The notes below the pieces were generated by a model. The model worked only from the letters and a program-made list of their open reading frames with translations. It had not been told where the DNA came from and ran no database searches. From the NCBI GenBank assembly GCA_003520425.1, contig DOUU01000335.1, positions 4,510 through 13,536 on the forward strand: a DNA stretch of 9,027 bases, read 5' to 3'. Origin of the DNA: Deltaproteobacteria bacterium. GTDB lineage: Bacteria > Myxococcota_A > UBA9160. The translations under genes and the position numbers were made by a program. Positions 1 to 6,218 of this stretch are shown here, piece after piece; the first letter of the stretch is position 1; each line of letters opens with the position of its first letter.

Positions 1-2325
1 ATTGGGTTGACTCGTGGAGCCGGAAAGGGGACCGAAGGCACAGTCGACGATATCCACCCCGACCTCCGCTGCCTTGAGCAGAGTCGCGGCCTGGATCCCC
101 GAGGTGTCGTGCGTGTGAAGGTGGATGGGAACCCCGATCTCCCCTCGCAAGGCATGCACGAGACGCTCGGCCGCGTAGGGCTTGAGGAGCCCGGCCATAT
201 CCTTGATGGCAATCAGCTGCGCGCCGCGCTCGACCAGCTCCTTCGCAAGGCTCACGTAGTAGGAAAGCGTGTAGCGATCGCGTGCCGGGTCGAGCAGATC
301 GCCCGTGTAGCAGATGGCCGCCTCGGCGAGTTTCCCGGCTTCCCGCACAGCGTCGATCGCCACCTGCATCTGTTCGGTCCAGTTGAGCGAGTCAAAGATC
401 CGGAAGACGTCGATGCCGCACTGTGCGGCTTCGTGCACGAAGCGTCGTACTACGTCATCGGGATAGGTCGTGTAGCCCACCGCATTCGCACCCCGGATCA
501 GCATCTGGAACAGGATGTTGGGGATCGCTTCGCGCAGGCGCTGGAGGCGCTCCCACGGGTCTTCGTCCAAGAAGCGCATGGCGACGTCGAAGGTGGCGCC
601 TCCCCACATCTCCAGCGAGAACAGCTCCGGTGCGCAGCGAGCAAGCACGGGCGCAATCTCCAGCATGTCGTACGTGCGCATTCGCGTGGCGAGGAGCGAC
701 TGGTGTGCATCGCGAAAGGTCGTATCGGTGAGGAGCAGCGGTCGCTGCTCGCCGATCCACTCGACAAACCGCTCGGGACCGAGGCCGTCGAAGAGCTGCT
801 TCGTGCCCGGCGGCGGCGGGGCGTCCCGGTCGAAGGCCGGAGCGAGCGGTCCGCGTTCGCCCGGGTCCCGGCGGGCGCGGGGAACGCCGGGGCGGCCGTT
901 GACCGTCACTTCGGAGAGATATTGCAGAAGGCGCGTCCCGCGGTCTCGCCGCACGGGAAAGTGGAGCAGCTCCGGCGTGGAATCGATGAACGCGGTCGTG
1001 CAGCGGCCCTCCAGGAAGGTGGGATGCCGCAGCACGTTCTCGAGAAAGCGGATGTTGGTTTCGACGCCTCGAACACGGAATTCTCCGAGCGCACGCAGCC
1101 CGCGCGCAGCGGCTTCGCGAAGCGATCGCCCGCGCGCCGTCAGCTTCACGAGCAGCGAGTCGTAGTAGGGTGTGATGAGCGCACCCGCAAACGCGCTGCC
1201 CGCATCGAGACGCACGCCGGGTCCGCCCGGGGAGCGGTACGCGATCAGCTGGCCGAAGTCGGGAAGGAAGCGATTCTCCGGATTCTCCGTGGTGATGCGA
1301 CACTGGATGGCGAAGCCGAGCGCCGCGATCTCCTCCTGACGGATTCCGATCTGTGCCAACGTCTCGCCCCGTGCCACCCGGATCTGGGCCTCCACGAGGT
1401 CCAGGCCGGTAATCTCTTCGGTCACGGTGTGTTCGACCTGGATGCGCGGATTCATCTCGATGAAGTAGAAGCGCTCGCCCTCGACCAGGAATTCGACGGT
1501 CCCGGCGTTGCGATAGCCGACGAACCGCGCGAAGCGCAGCGCGGCGTCGAACAGTCCGGCGCGCACGCGCGGCTCGAGCACCGGCGCCGGAGCGACCTCG
1601 AGCACCTTCTGATGGCGGCGCTGGATCGAGCAGTCGCGCTCGAGAAGGTGGACGACGTCTCCGTGCGCGTCCGCCAGAATTTGCACCTCGATGTGCTTGG
1701 CGCCCTGGACGAGCTTCTCGAGAAAGACATCCGCCTGCCCGAACGCGCTCTCCGCCTCTCGGCGCGCGGAATCAAACGCAGCTTCGAGCTCGGCTTCGGT
1801 CGCGGCGACCCGCAAGCCGCGCCCTCCGCCGCCACCGGCGGCCTTGACCATGACGGGATAGCCGAGCTGCCTCGCCGCCTCTTTCGCAGCGGCCGCCGTC
1901 GGCACAGGCTCGCTCCCGGGAATGAGGGGGAGCCCCGCCTCCGCTGCTGCGCGGCGCGCGAGCACCTTGTCCCCCACGCGCTCGAGCAGCTCCGGAGGCG
2001 GCCCGACAAACACGAGCCCTGCGTCGAGCACGGCACGCGCGAAGTCGGCGCGCTCGGAAAGGAAGCCGTAGCCGGGGTGGATGGCGTCCGCGCCTGTCCG
2101 CCTGGCGATTTCCAGCAGTGCCGGAACGTCGAGGTACGAGCGCACGGGCTCACCGGTGCCGCCGATCGGGTAGGCCTCGTCCGCCTTGAATCGGTGGAGC
2201 GAGAAGCGGTCCTCATGCGAGTAGATGCCAATCGAGCGGATGCCGAGTTCCGCGCAGGCGCGGTAGACGCGGATGGCGATTTCACCGCGGTTGGCGACGA
2301 GCAGCCGATGGATTTCCCGGGCCAT
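1..2325 (-). CDS. pyc: Pyruvate carboxylase, C-terminal part beyond window (partial)
   Basis: Biotin-dependent enzyme that makes oxaloacetate from pyruvate, bicarbonate and ATP, replenishing the TCA cycle in the cytoplasm. The 775 visible residues cover biotin carboxylase (about 1-455) and most of the carboxyltransferase domain (from about 525). In the first, the glycine-rich ATP-grasp loop (KAAGGGGGRG) and the catalytic stretch EMNPRIQVEH (E290, N292, R294, E298) are intact. In the second, LLLTDTTFRDAHQS (metal ligand D534), SLEMWGGATFD, IKDMAGLLKP (K708, the lysine carboxylated in this family) and HLHTHD (H737, H739) are intact. A full single-chain enzyme is usually about 1150 residues, so the rest of the carboxyltransferase, the allosteric linker and the biotinyl carrier domain lie beyond position 1. 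The ATG at 2325 is chosen because an in-frame TAG lies 12 bases upstream. No purine-rich ribosome site precedes it. The carboxyltransferase motifs exclude acetyl- or propionyl-CoA carboxylase alpha chains. Confidence 0.97.
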   Translation of the reverse strand, partial: MAREIHRLLVANRGEIAIRVYRACAELGIRSIGIYSHEDRFSLHRFKADEAYPIGGTGEPVRSYLDVPALLEIARRTGADAIHPGYGFLSERADFARAVLDAGLVFVGPPPELLERVGDKVLARRAAAEAGLPLIPGSEPVPTAAAAKEAARQLGYPVMVKAAGGGGGRGLRVAATEAELEAAFDSARREAESAFGQADVFLEKLVQGAKHIEVQILADAHGDVVHLLERDCSIQRRHQKVLEVAPAPVLEPRVRAGLFDAALRFARFVGYRNAGTVEFLVEGERFYFIEMNPRIQVEHTVTEEITGLDLVEAQIRVARGETLAQIGIRQEEIAALGFAIQCRITTENPENRFLPDFGQLIAYRSPGGPGVRLDAGSAFAGALITPYYDSLLVKLTARGRSLREAAARGLRALGEFRVRGVETNIRFLENVLRHPTFLEGRCTTAFIDSTPELLHFPVRRDRGTRLLQYLSEVTVNGRPGVPRARRDPGERGPLAPAFDRDAPPPPGTKQLFDGLGPERFVEWIGEQRPLLLTDTTFRDAHQSLLATRMRTYDMLEIAPVLARCAPELFSLEMWGGATFDVAMRFLDEDPWERLQRLREAIPNILFQMLIRGANAVGYTTYPDDVVRRFVHEAAQCGIDVFRIFDSLNWTEQMQVAIDAVREAGKLAEAAICYTGDLLDPARDRYTLSYYVSLAKELVERGAQLIAIKDMAGLLKPYAAERLVHALRGEIGVPIHLHTHDTSGIQAATLLKAAEVGVDIVDCAFGPLSGSTSQPN

Positions 2326-2397
2326 GGAGGGAGACTAGACTGACCATCGCCCCGAAGCGATGGGCTACGCTCGCCCCGGATCCAAGAGGAGAGAGAC
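2326..2397. promoter_or_regulatory. Divergent intergenic region with a 7+7 inverted repeat
   Basis: These 72 bases separate the outward-facing pyruvate carboxylase and copper-chaperone genes and must hold both leader regions. Near the centre is a perfect dyad, CCATCGC (2344-2350), six bases, GCGATGG (2357-2363), which could be an operator or a leader hairpin. A weak -10-like TACGCT (2366-2371) faces the chaperone gene, but no convincing -35 sits 16-19 bases before it, so I do not call a promoter. Confidence 0.4.
2387..2391 (+). promoter_or_regulatory. Ribosome binding site deciding a GTG start
   Basis: AGGAG within a longer purine run lies 6 bases before the GTG at 2398. It supports that non-ATG start, which also gives a complete lipoprotein signal peptide. 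Confidence 0.75.
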
Positions 2398-3264
2398 GTG
2401 GTCCCGCGGCAGCTTCGATCCCTTTCCACCTGCATTGCGCTCGCGGCCATCGTGGCGTGCCAAGAAGGAGGGCGGCGCTACGAAGGGCGCGGCATCGTGC
2501 GCGAGGTCGAGCCCGAGCTGCACCAGGTCGTGATCGAGCACGAAGACATTCCTGGCCTCATGCCTGCGATGACCATGAACTTCGATGTGGCCGACCGCAA
2601 GCTTCTGGATGAGGCCAAGCCGGGCGAGACCGTCGATTTCGAAGTCGCATTCGATGGCCGGAGCTACCGCATTACCCGGCTCACGCCGCGGGGGATCGCG
2701 CCGAGCGACGCCTCCGGGAGGGGGCCGAGACTTGCGGAGGCTGCGGCGGGGGGCGATCCCGCACCGGATTTCCATCTGATCGACCAGGACCAGCACGAGG
2801 TCACGCTCGGCTCCTTGCGGGGCTTCTTCGTCGTCCTTGATTTTGTGTATACCTCCTGTCCCGGCCCTTGCCCCATCCTGACGAGCTCTCACGTCACGCT
2901 CCAGCGCTCTCTCACACCCGAGCTGCGCGCCCGCACCCGCTTCGTCTCGATCTCGCTCGATCCCGAGAAGGATACGCCGCAAGCCCTGCGGGACTACGGC
3001 ACCGCCCGCGGCGTCGATTTCGCGACGTGGTCGTTTCTCACCGGGCCGCCAAGCCAGGTTGCGCAGGTTGTGACACGCTACGGCGTAGGAACCGTTCGCC
3101 AGGCTGACGGCACGATCAACCACCTCGTGATCACCTTCCTGATCGACGCCGATGGCCAGATCACGCAGCGCTACGTCGGTCTCGAGCATAAACCCGAGGA
3201 GATTGCAGGCGATCTTGCGCAGCTGCTCCAGGCGTCGAGCGAGAAGAGCGCGCGAGCGCAATGA
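2398..3264 (+). CDS. CusF-SCO1/SenC fusion lipoprotein, copper chaperone
   Basis: Probable envelope copper chaperone that delivers copper to, or reduces, the CuA/CuB site of a heme-copper cytochrome oxidase. Of 288 residues, 1-21 form a lipoprotein signal ending in the lipobox IVAC (C21), which predicts a membrane-anchored periplasmic protein. Residues about 30-97 resemble the small CusF-type copper-binding barrel, with H48 and the methionine-rich MPAMTMNF (M55-F62). After a short linker, residues about 118-280 are a thioredoxin-fold SCO domain with YTSCPGPCP (C154 and C158, the CxxxC copper site) and the conserved histidine H242 in INHLVITFLID. All three SCO ligands are present, so it should be active. 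The GTG start is backed by a well-spaced AGGAG. The stop overlaps the next start by 4 bases (ATGA). SCO domains are near 170-200 residues; the extra length is the CusF part and signal. A peroxiredoxin-like role is possible but less likely. Confidence 0.94.
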   Translation: MVPRQLRSLSTCIALAAIVACQEGGRRYEGRGIVREVEPELHQVVIEHEDIPGLMPAMTMNFDVADRKLLDEAKPGETVDFEVAFDGRSYRITRLTPRGIAPSDASGRGPRLAEAAAGGDPAPDFHLIDQDQHEVTLGSLRGFFVVLDFVYTSCPGPCPILTSSHVTLQRSLTPELRARTRFVSISLDPEKDTPQALRDYGTARGVDFATWSFLTGPPSQVAQVVTRYGVGTVRQADGTINHLVITFLIDADGQITQRYVGLEHKPEEIAGDLAQLLQASSEKSARAQ

Positions 3265-4412
3265 GAGCGCCCGATGTCATCGTGGTGGGGGGCGGAGTCG
3301 TGGGCGCGTCCGTCGCCTTCCATCTCGCGCGGGAGGGCCTGGCGGTTGCGCTCCTCGAGCGGGATGGCCTCGCGGCAGCGGCATCGGGCGCCGCCGCGGG
3401 GATGCTCGCTCCGATCGGCGAGGCTCGGGCTCCCGGGGCGCTGCTGGGCCTCGGACTTCTCGCGCTGCGCGGGTTCGAGACGCTGTGCGCGGAGCTGCGC
3501 GAGCGGTCGGGCATCGATCCGCAATACGTGGTTTCGGGCGCGATGCGCATTGCGCTGAGCGATGACGAGGCGGAGTCGCTCCGAGCTCGCGCGCTCGCTT
3601 TGCTCGCAGACCGAGAGCTTGGGGTCGAGCTCGAATGGCTCGACCCGGCGGCCGCACGTGCCCTTGAGCCGGGCCTTTCTTTCGCGGCACGCGGCGCAAT
3701 TTGGTCGCCGCTGGAAGGACATGTCTCCTCGCCGCTCCTTACCCGCGCCTACGCCGAGGCAGCCAGTGCCCTCGGCGCAAGCATCGAGACCGGGACCCCC
3801 GTCGAGGGGCTCGTGTGCGAAGGCAATGCCGTCGAGGGTGTACGCACGCGGGCAGGACGACGCCCGGCGGGCGCGGTCGTCTTATGCGCCGGTGCGTGGA
3901 CGCCGGGTTGCCTGGGTTGGCTTCCCGGCGCTCGGGCCGATCTCCTACCTGTGGTCCCGGTGCGCGGCCAGACCGTCACCCTGGAAGCGCCACCCCGCCC
4001 TCGACCTGGCGTCATCGTCTCCGGCAACCGCGCCTACCTCGTGCCCAAGCGCGACGGCGCTCTGATCGTGGGGGCGACCGAGGAGCATGTCGGGTTCGAC
4101 TGCCGCGTCACGGCGGCGGGGGTGCGCGGCCTCTTGGACGCCGCGCCGAGCCTTGTGCCCGAGCTCCAAGGCGCGAGCTTCCGGTGCGCCTCGGCCGGGC
4201 TTCGCCCCGGCAGCCCGGACGGCCTCCCTGCCCTCGGTGCGTGGCCAGACGCACGCGGTCTTTTCGTTGCGGCCGGCCACCACCGCAACGGCGTCCTGCT
4301 CTCTGCCCTGACCGGCTGCTTCGTCGCGGACCTGGTGCGCGGCAAGGCGCTCGCCGACGAAGCGCGCGCGCTCGCCCTCGAGCGGTTCGCGGGCCCGCGT
4401 TCGCCGGGTTAG
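3261..4412 (+). CDS. thiO: FAD-dependent glycine oxidase, ThiO type
   Basis: Flavoenzyme of the D-amino-acid oxidase family. ThiO oxidises glycine to iminoglycine for the thiazole ring of thiamine in the cytoplasm of aerobes. The 383 residues match the family size. Residues 1-33 are a Rossmann FAD motif (VIVVGGGVVGASVAFHL, then a basic-acidic LLERD). Further family marks are the VPVRGQ strand near residue 235, GLRPGSPDGLPALG (R315, the likely substrate-carboxylate arginine) and GHHRNGVLLSALTG (R342-N343) near the C-terminus. The ATG overlaps the chaperone stop by 4 bases with only a weak ribosome site (GAGAAG), so translation is probably coupled. No thiS, thiG or other thiamine gene is in view, so the specific call rests on the C-terminal motifs. 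Another glycine or D-amino-acid oxidase, or an MnmC-like oxidoreductase, is the alternative. G+C is very high, like the two genes to its left. Confidence 0.85.
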   Translation: MRAPDVIVVGGGVVGASVAFHLAREGLAVALLERDGLAAAASGAAAGMLAPIGEARAPGALLGLGLLALRGFETLCAELRERSGIDPQYVVSGAMRIALSDDEAESLRARALALLADRELGVELEWLDPAAARALEPGLSFAARGAIWSPLEGHVSSPLLTRAYAEAASALGASIETGTPVEGLVCEGNAVEGVRTRAGRRPAGAVVLCAGAWTPGCLGWLPGARADLLPVVPVRGQTVTLEAPPRPRPGVIVSGNRAYLVPKRDGALIVGATEEHVGFDCRVTAAGVRGLLDAAPSLVPELQGASFRCASAGLRPGSPDGLPALGAWPDARGLFVAAGHHRNGVLLSALTGCFVADLVRGKALADEARALALERFAGPRSPG

Positions 4413-4414
4413 CT

Positions 4415-4435
4415 GTCGCGCGTGTGCAGCGCGAC
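4415..4435 (+). terminator. GC hairpin just after thiO, no U tract
   Basis: GTCGCGC (4415-4421) and GCGCGAC (4429-4435) form a perfect 7-pair stem with a 7-base loop, two bases after the thiO stop. Position suggests a transcript end or 3' stabiliser for the chaperone-thiO unit. No run of T follows, so a classic intrinsic terminator is not proven. Confidence 0.45.
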
Positions 4436-4626
4436 CCTCAGGTTCGAAGCTTCTTTCGCCGAGATTCCACGAACGTCCACCATCGTCGATTGTCGTGTGT
4501 GTGGTCGGCGGCTTAGGCAACGTGTCGGTTTCTGCCAATGTCTGCGGTTGAGCGGGGTTGTAGGCCGATTTGGCTGCACAATGGCTGCGCAGGTACAAGA
4601 CCAGCACAGACCTTCGTTTGACCGTC
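4436..4626. other. Non-coding junction before the methyltransferase remnant
   Basis: About 190 bases between the hairpin and the first recognisable pseudogene codon. No reading frame on either strand here gives a family I recognise. The only structure I can support is the repeated element at 4564-4588. Frames that are open across it are short and compositionally unconvincing. Confidence 0.5.
4564..4588 (+). repeat. Near-direct repeat, copy A
   Basis: The 19-base core TTGGCTGCACAATGGCTGC (4570-4588) recurs at 8907-8925 with one mismatch (C to T), and GCCGA precedes both cores after a one-base length difference. Copy A itself contains TGGCTGC twice, exactly 11 bases apart (4571 and 4582), about one helical turn. 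The two copies bracket the peptidoglycan-binding/protease operon. Read on the minus strand both spell A-A-I-V-Q-P, so they may instead be scraps of one lost coding sequence. Confidence 0.6.
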
Positions 4627-4850
4627 ATGTCACAACCCTTGGGTCTCGCGCTGGCGAGCGCTTTGGTGATTCTGGCTCTCGGCGGCGCCATCTATGCTTG
4701 GTGCCTGTGGGACGTTGCAGTCTTTGGGTGAGGAACACCCGTTCCTCTTGATGCCCCGAAGAAGCTCGCCATGGGGGGCTGTACCGCGACACCCGCAATC
4801 CCATGTACCTGGAAGTCCTCACGGTGATTCTTGGCTGGGCTACACTTTTA
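4627..4850 (+). pseudogene. Decayed isoprenylcysteine/phospholipid methyltransferase-like gene
   Basis: Remnant of a small membrane methyltransferase of the ICMT/PEMT-like group, which uses S-adenosylmethionine on lipids or prenylated groups. From ATG 4627 one frame gives a hydrophobic helix (LALASALVILALGGAIYA) and then WDVAVFG before a TGA at 4729. The same frame continues with GTPVPLDAPKKL, which in the family follows directly, so the TGA is an internal stop. At the six-G run 4773-4778 the frame slips by one base. The next frame then gives GLYRDTRNPMYLEVLTVILGW, containing the family signature GLYRxxRNPMY and the following helix. Similarity ends near 4850, so the final third, including the expected conserved acidic EEP-type motif, is lost. 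Three separate lesions rule out a single sequencing error. Part of the N-terminus may also be missing. Confidence 0.75.
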
Positions 4851-4950
4851 AAGTCCGCGGTCCCTTTGGGTTGCGAAAGCTCTCGACGCGCGCCGGTCTC
4901 GTAACTTAGCATTACGGTCACCCTCGATCCGGCAAGCAGCGCTACGGTTG
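4851..4950. other. Leader of the LysM operon, no clear promoter
   Basis: About 100 bases between the end of methyltransferase similarity and the ribosome site of the operon. The operon promoter should lie here or inside the pseudogene. ACTTTTAAAGT (4843-4853) is an 11-base palindromic AT-rich patch, but I cannot pair a -35 with a -10 at proper spacing. Confidence 0.35.
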
Positions 4951-4956
4951 GGAGGA
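4951..4956 (+). promoter_or_regulatory. Ribosome binding site deciding the LysM gene start
   Basis: GGAGGA lies 6 bases before GTG 4963 and only 3 before the in-frame TTG 4960. It lies downstream of the in-frame TTG at 4948. It therefore selects GTG 4963 over the longer frames, and the protein then opens directly with its LysM domain. Confidence 0.7.
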
Positions 4957-4962
4957 ACCTTG

Positions 4963-5574
4963 GTGCTCGAACATGTGGTTTCCCAGGGAGATTGCATCTC
5001 CAGCATTGCCGAACAGTATGGGCTCGCCTGGAGCAAGGTGTGGAACGATCCTGCAAACGCGGAACTCCGCTGCCTCCGTAAGAATCCAAATGTTCTGTTC
5101 CCCGGGGATGTGGTCCGCCTGCCAGAACGCCAATCTCGCGACGAAGAGGGTGCTACGGGGCTTCGACACTCCTTCAAGAAAACGGGAGCGTTGGTCGTGT
5201 TGCGGCTGCGCCTCCTTTTGGACGGTCGGCCCCGGCGCAACCGCCCCTACCGAATTATCGTTGACGGCATCTGGAAAGAGGGCCGAACCGACAGTCGTGG
5301 ATTCCTCGAACTCTCGATCCCCGGCTGCGCGAGAAGCGCCAAGCTCTGCCTGACGGAGGACGGATTCCAGGACATCTACGATCTCTGCCTTGGTTCGGTC
5401 GACCCAATCTCAACCGAAAGTGGTGCGATCCACCGGCTCGCGAATCTGGGTTACCCGACAAACACTGACCTGCCCTCCGCGATCAGAGCCTTTCAGATAA
5501 GCGCAGGCCTCGAGGCGACGGGCCGCATGGATGCCGCAACCCAAACGAAGCTCGAGGAGGCGTACGGCCTATGA
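4963..5574 (+). CDS. LysM and peptidoglycan-binding domain protein
   Basis: Probable cell-wall-binding or assembly protein, first of a four-gene operon. In 203 residues it holds an N-terminal LysM-like domain (about 4-54: HVVSQGDCISSIAEQYG, then KNPNVLFPGDVVRLP), a central beta-rich domain (about 74-140, with a T-D-x-x-G-F turn), and a C-terminal PG_binding_1-type helical domain (about 150-201: HRLANLGYPTN, AIRAFQISAGL, TGRMDAATQTKLEEAYG). LysM and this C-terminal domain are known to bind glycan and peptidoglycan respectively. LysM starts at residue 4, leaving no room for a signal peptide. Related LysM proteins are, to my knowledge, often linked to type VI secretion or contractile-injection cargo, which bears on delivery but is not shown here. 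The GTG start follows GGAGGA; a TTG at 4948 would add five residues. Its stop overlaps the next start by 4 bases. Confidence 0.9.
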   Translation: MLEHVVSQGDCISSIAEQYGLAWSKVWNDPANAELRCLRKNPNVLFPGDVVRLPERQSRDEEGATGLRHSFKKTGALVVLRLRLLLDGRPRRNRPYRIIVDGIWKEGRTDSRGFLELSIPGCARSAKLCLTEDGFQDIYDLCLGSVDPISTESGAIHRLANLGYPTNTDLPSAIRAFQISAGLEATGRMDAATQTKLEEAYGL

Positions 5575-6218
5575 GCTCTCCAGTCGCACGGCTCCCGGCG
5601 GGATCCTCGCTCTTCAACACGATCGACCGACCGCTTGTACGCGTCTTTTTCCAGACCTCGCCGAGCTTTCCCGAGAGTGATTTGCGGGGGATTGCGGATC
5701 TTCGCTTTCGGGTCGAGTCCAGCGGTTTCGTCCGCGCCGGGCAGACGGGGCCCGACGGCAAGATCGAGGTGCCGATGGGAGCAAGTCCCGCAACGCTTCA
5801 GCTGCTGGTAGGAAATGACGTAGTCTCGACCTATGAGATCACCGCAGATCCCGGCCCCCTCGATTCCATCGACAAACTCAGCGGCCAACAGCAGCGGCTG
5901 CGCCGACTCGGTTATCAGCTCGGTCACGAGGGGCCAGACGGAGACGGGGTGGGTGCGACCTCCCCTCGTCAAATCCTTCCTCCGCGCCCGCCGCCTAAGC
6001 CGGATCCCGAGGACGACGAGGACGATCGCGAGGATAAAGCAGAGCAAAAGAAGAAAAGACGCGACAATCCGACCGTGAGCGAGGACCACTTTGTGGATTT
6101 TACGTTTTCGACCGAGCGTTCGATCCTTGACTTCCAAGCCGATCACGCGCTCTTTGCGGACGCACGGGTGGGCCCGCAGACGAAGGCCAAACTGGCGAAG
6201 GAGGGGGAACGAAGCTAG
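5571..6218 (+). CDS. Beta-domain protein with split peptidoglycan-binding-like domain
   Basis: No established family name. The 215 residues appear to be a diverged relative of the rear two-thirds of the protein before it. A beta-rich domain (about 20-95: LVRVFFQTS, DLRFRVES, a T-G-x-D-G-K turn) leads into LSGQQQRLRRLGYQLG (103-118), matching the first helix of a PG_binding_1 domain. The match resumes at about 179-211 with STERSILDFQADHAL and VGPQTKAKLAKEGE, the final helices. Between lies a low-complexity insert: proline-rich 138-145, then acidic and basic clusters 146-165 (PEDDEDDREDK, KKKRR). No signal peptide or membrane segment is visible. GAGGAGG (5554-5560) lies 10 bases before the ATG, which overlaps the previous stop. 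It may be a structural partner or adaptor of the LysM protein. Peptidoglycan binding is doubtful given the insert. Confidence 0.83.
   Translation: MSSPVARLPAGSSLFNTIDRPLVRVFFQTSPSFPESDLRGIADLRFRVESSGFVRAGQTGPDGKIEVPMGASPATLQLLVGNDVVSTYEITADPGPLDSIDKLSGQQQRLRRLGYQLGHEGPDGDGVGATSPRQILPPRPPPKPDPEDDEDDREDKAEQKKKRRDNPTVSEDHFVDFTFSTERSILDFQADHALFADARVGPQTKAKLAKEGERS

Noticed and set aside
7..2343. Very long open frame on the plus strand (778 codons)
   Set aside because: It is antisense to pyruvate carboxylase, whose minus-strand product has every family motif. Long antisense frames are common in GC-rich genes, and this product matches nothing I recognise.
4422..4751. Open frame of 109 codons across the junction
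   Set aside because: Its product is a cysteine/arginine-rich mix with no domain, and it runs out of frame over the recognisable methyltransferase remnant.
4843..4875. Anticodon-stem-like palindrome ACTTTTAAAGT suggesting a tRNA
   Set aside because: No D arm, T arm or acceptor pairing can be built around it, and the codons before it continue the methyltransferase remnant.
4948..4962. Longer LysM protein from TTG 4948 or TTG 4960
   Set aside because: The ribosome site GGAGGA at 4951-4956 lies downstream of the first and only three bases before the second. GTG 4963 has normal spacing and starts just before the domain.
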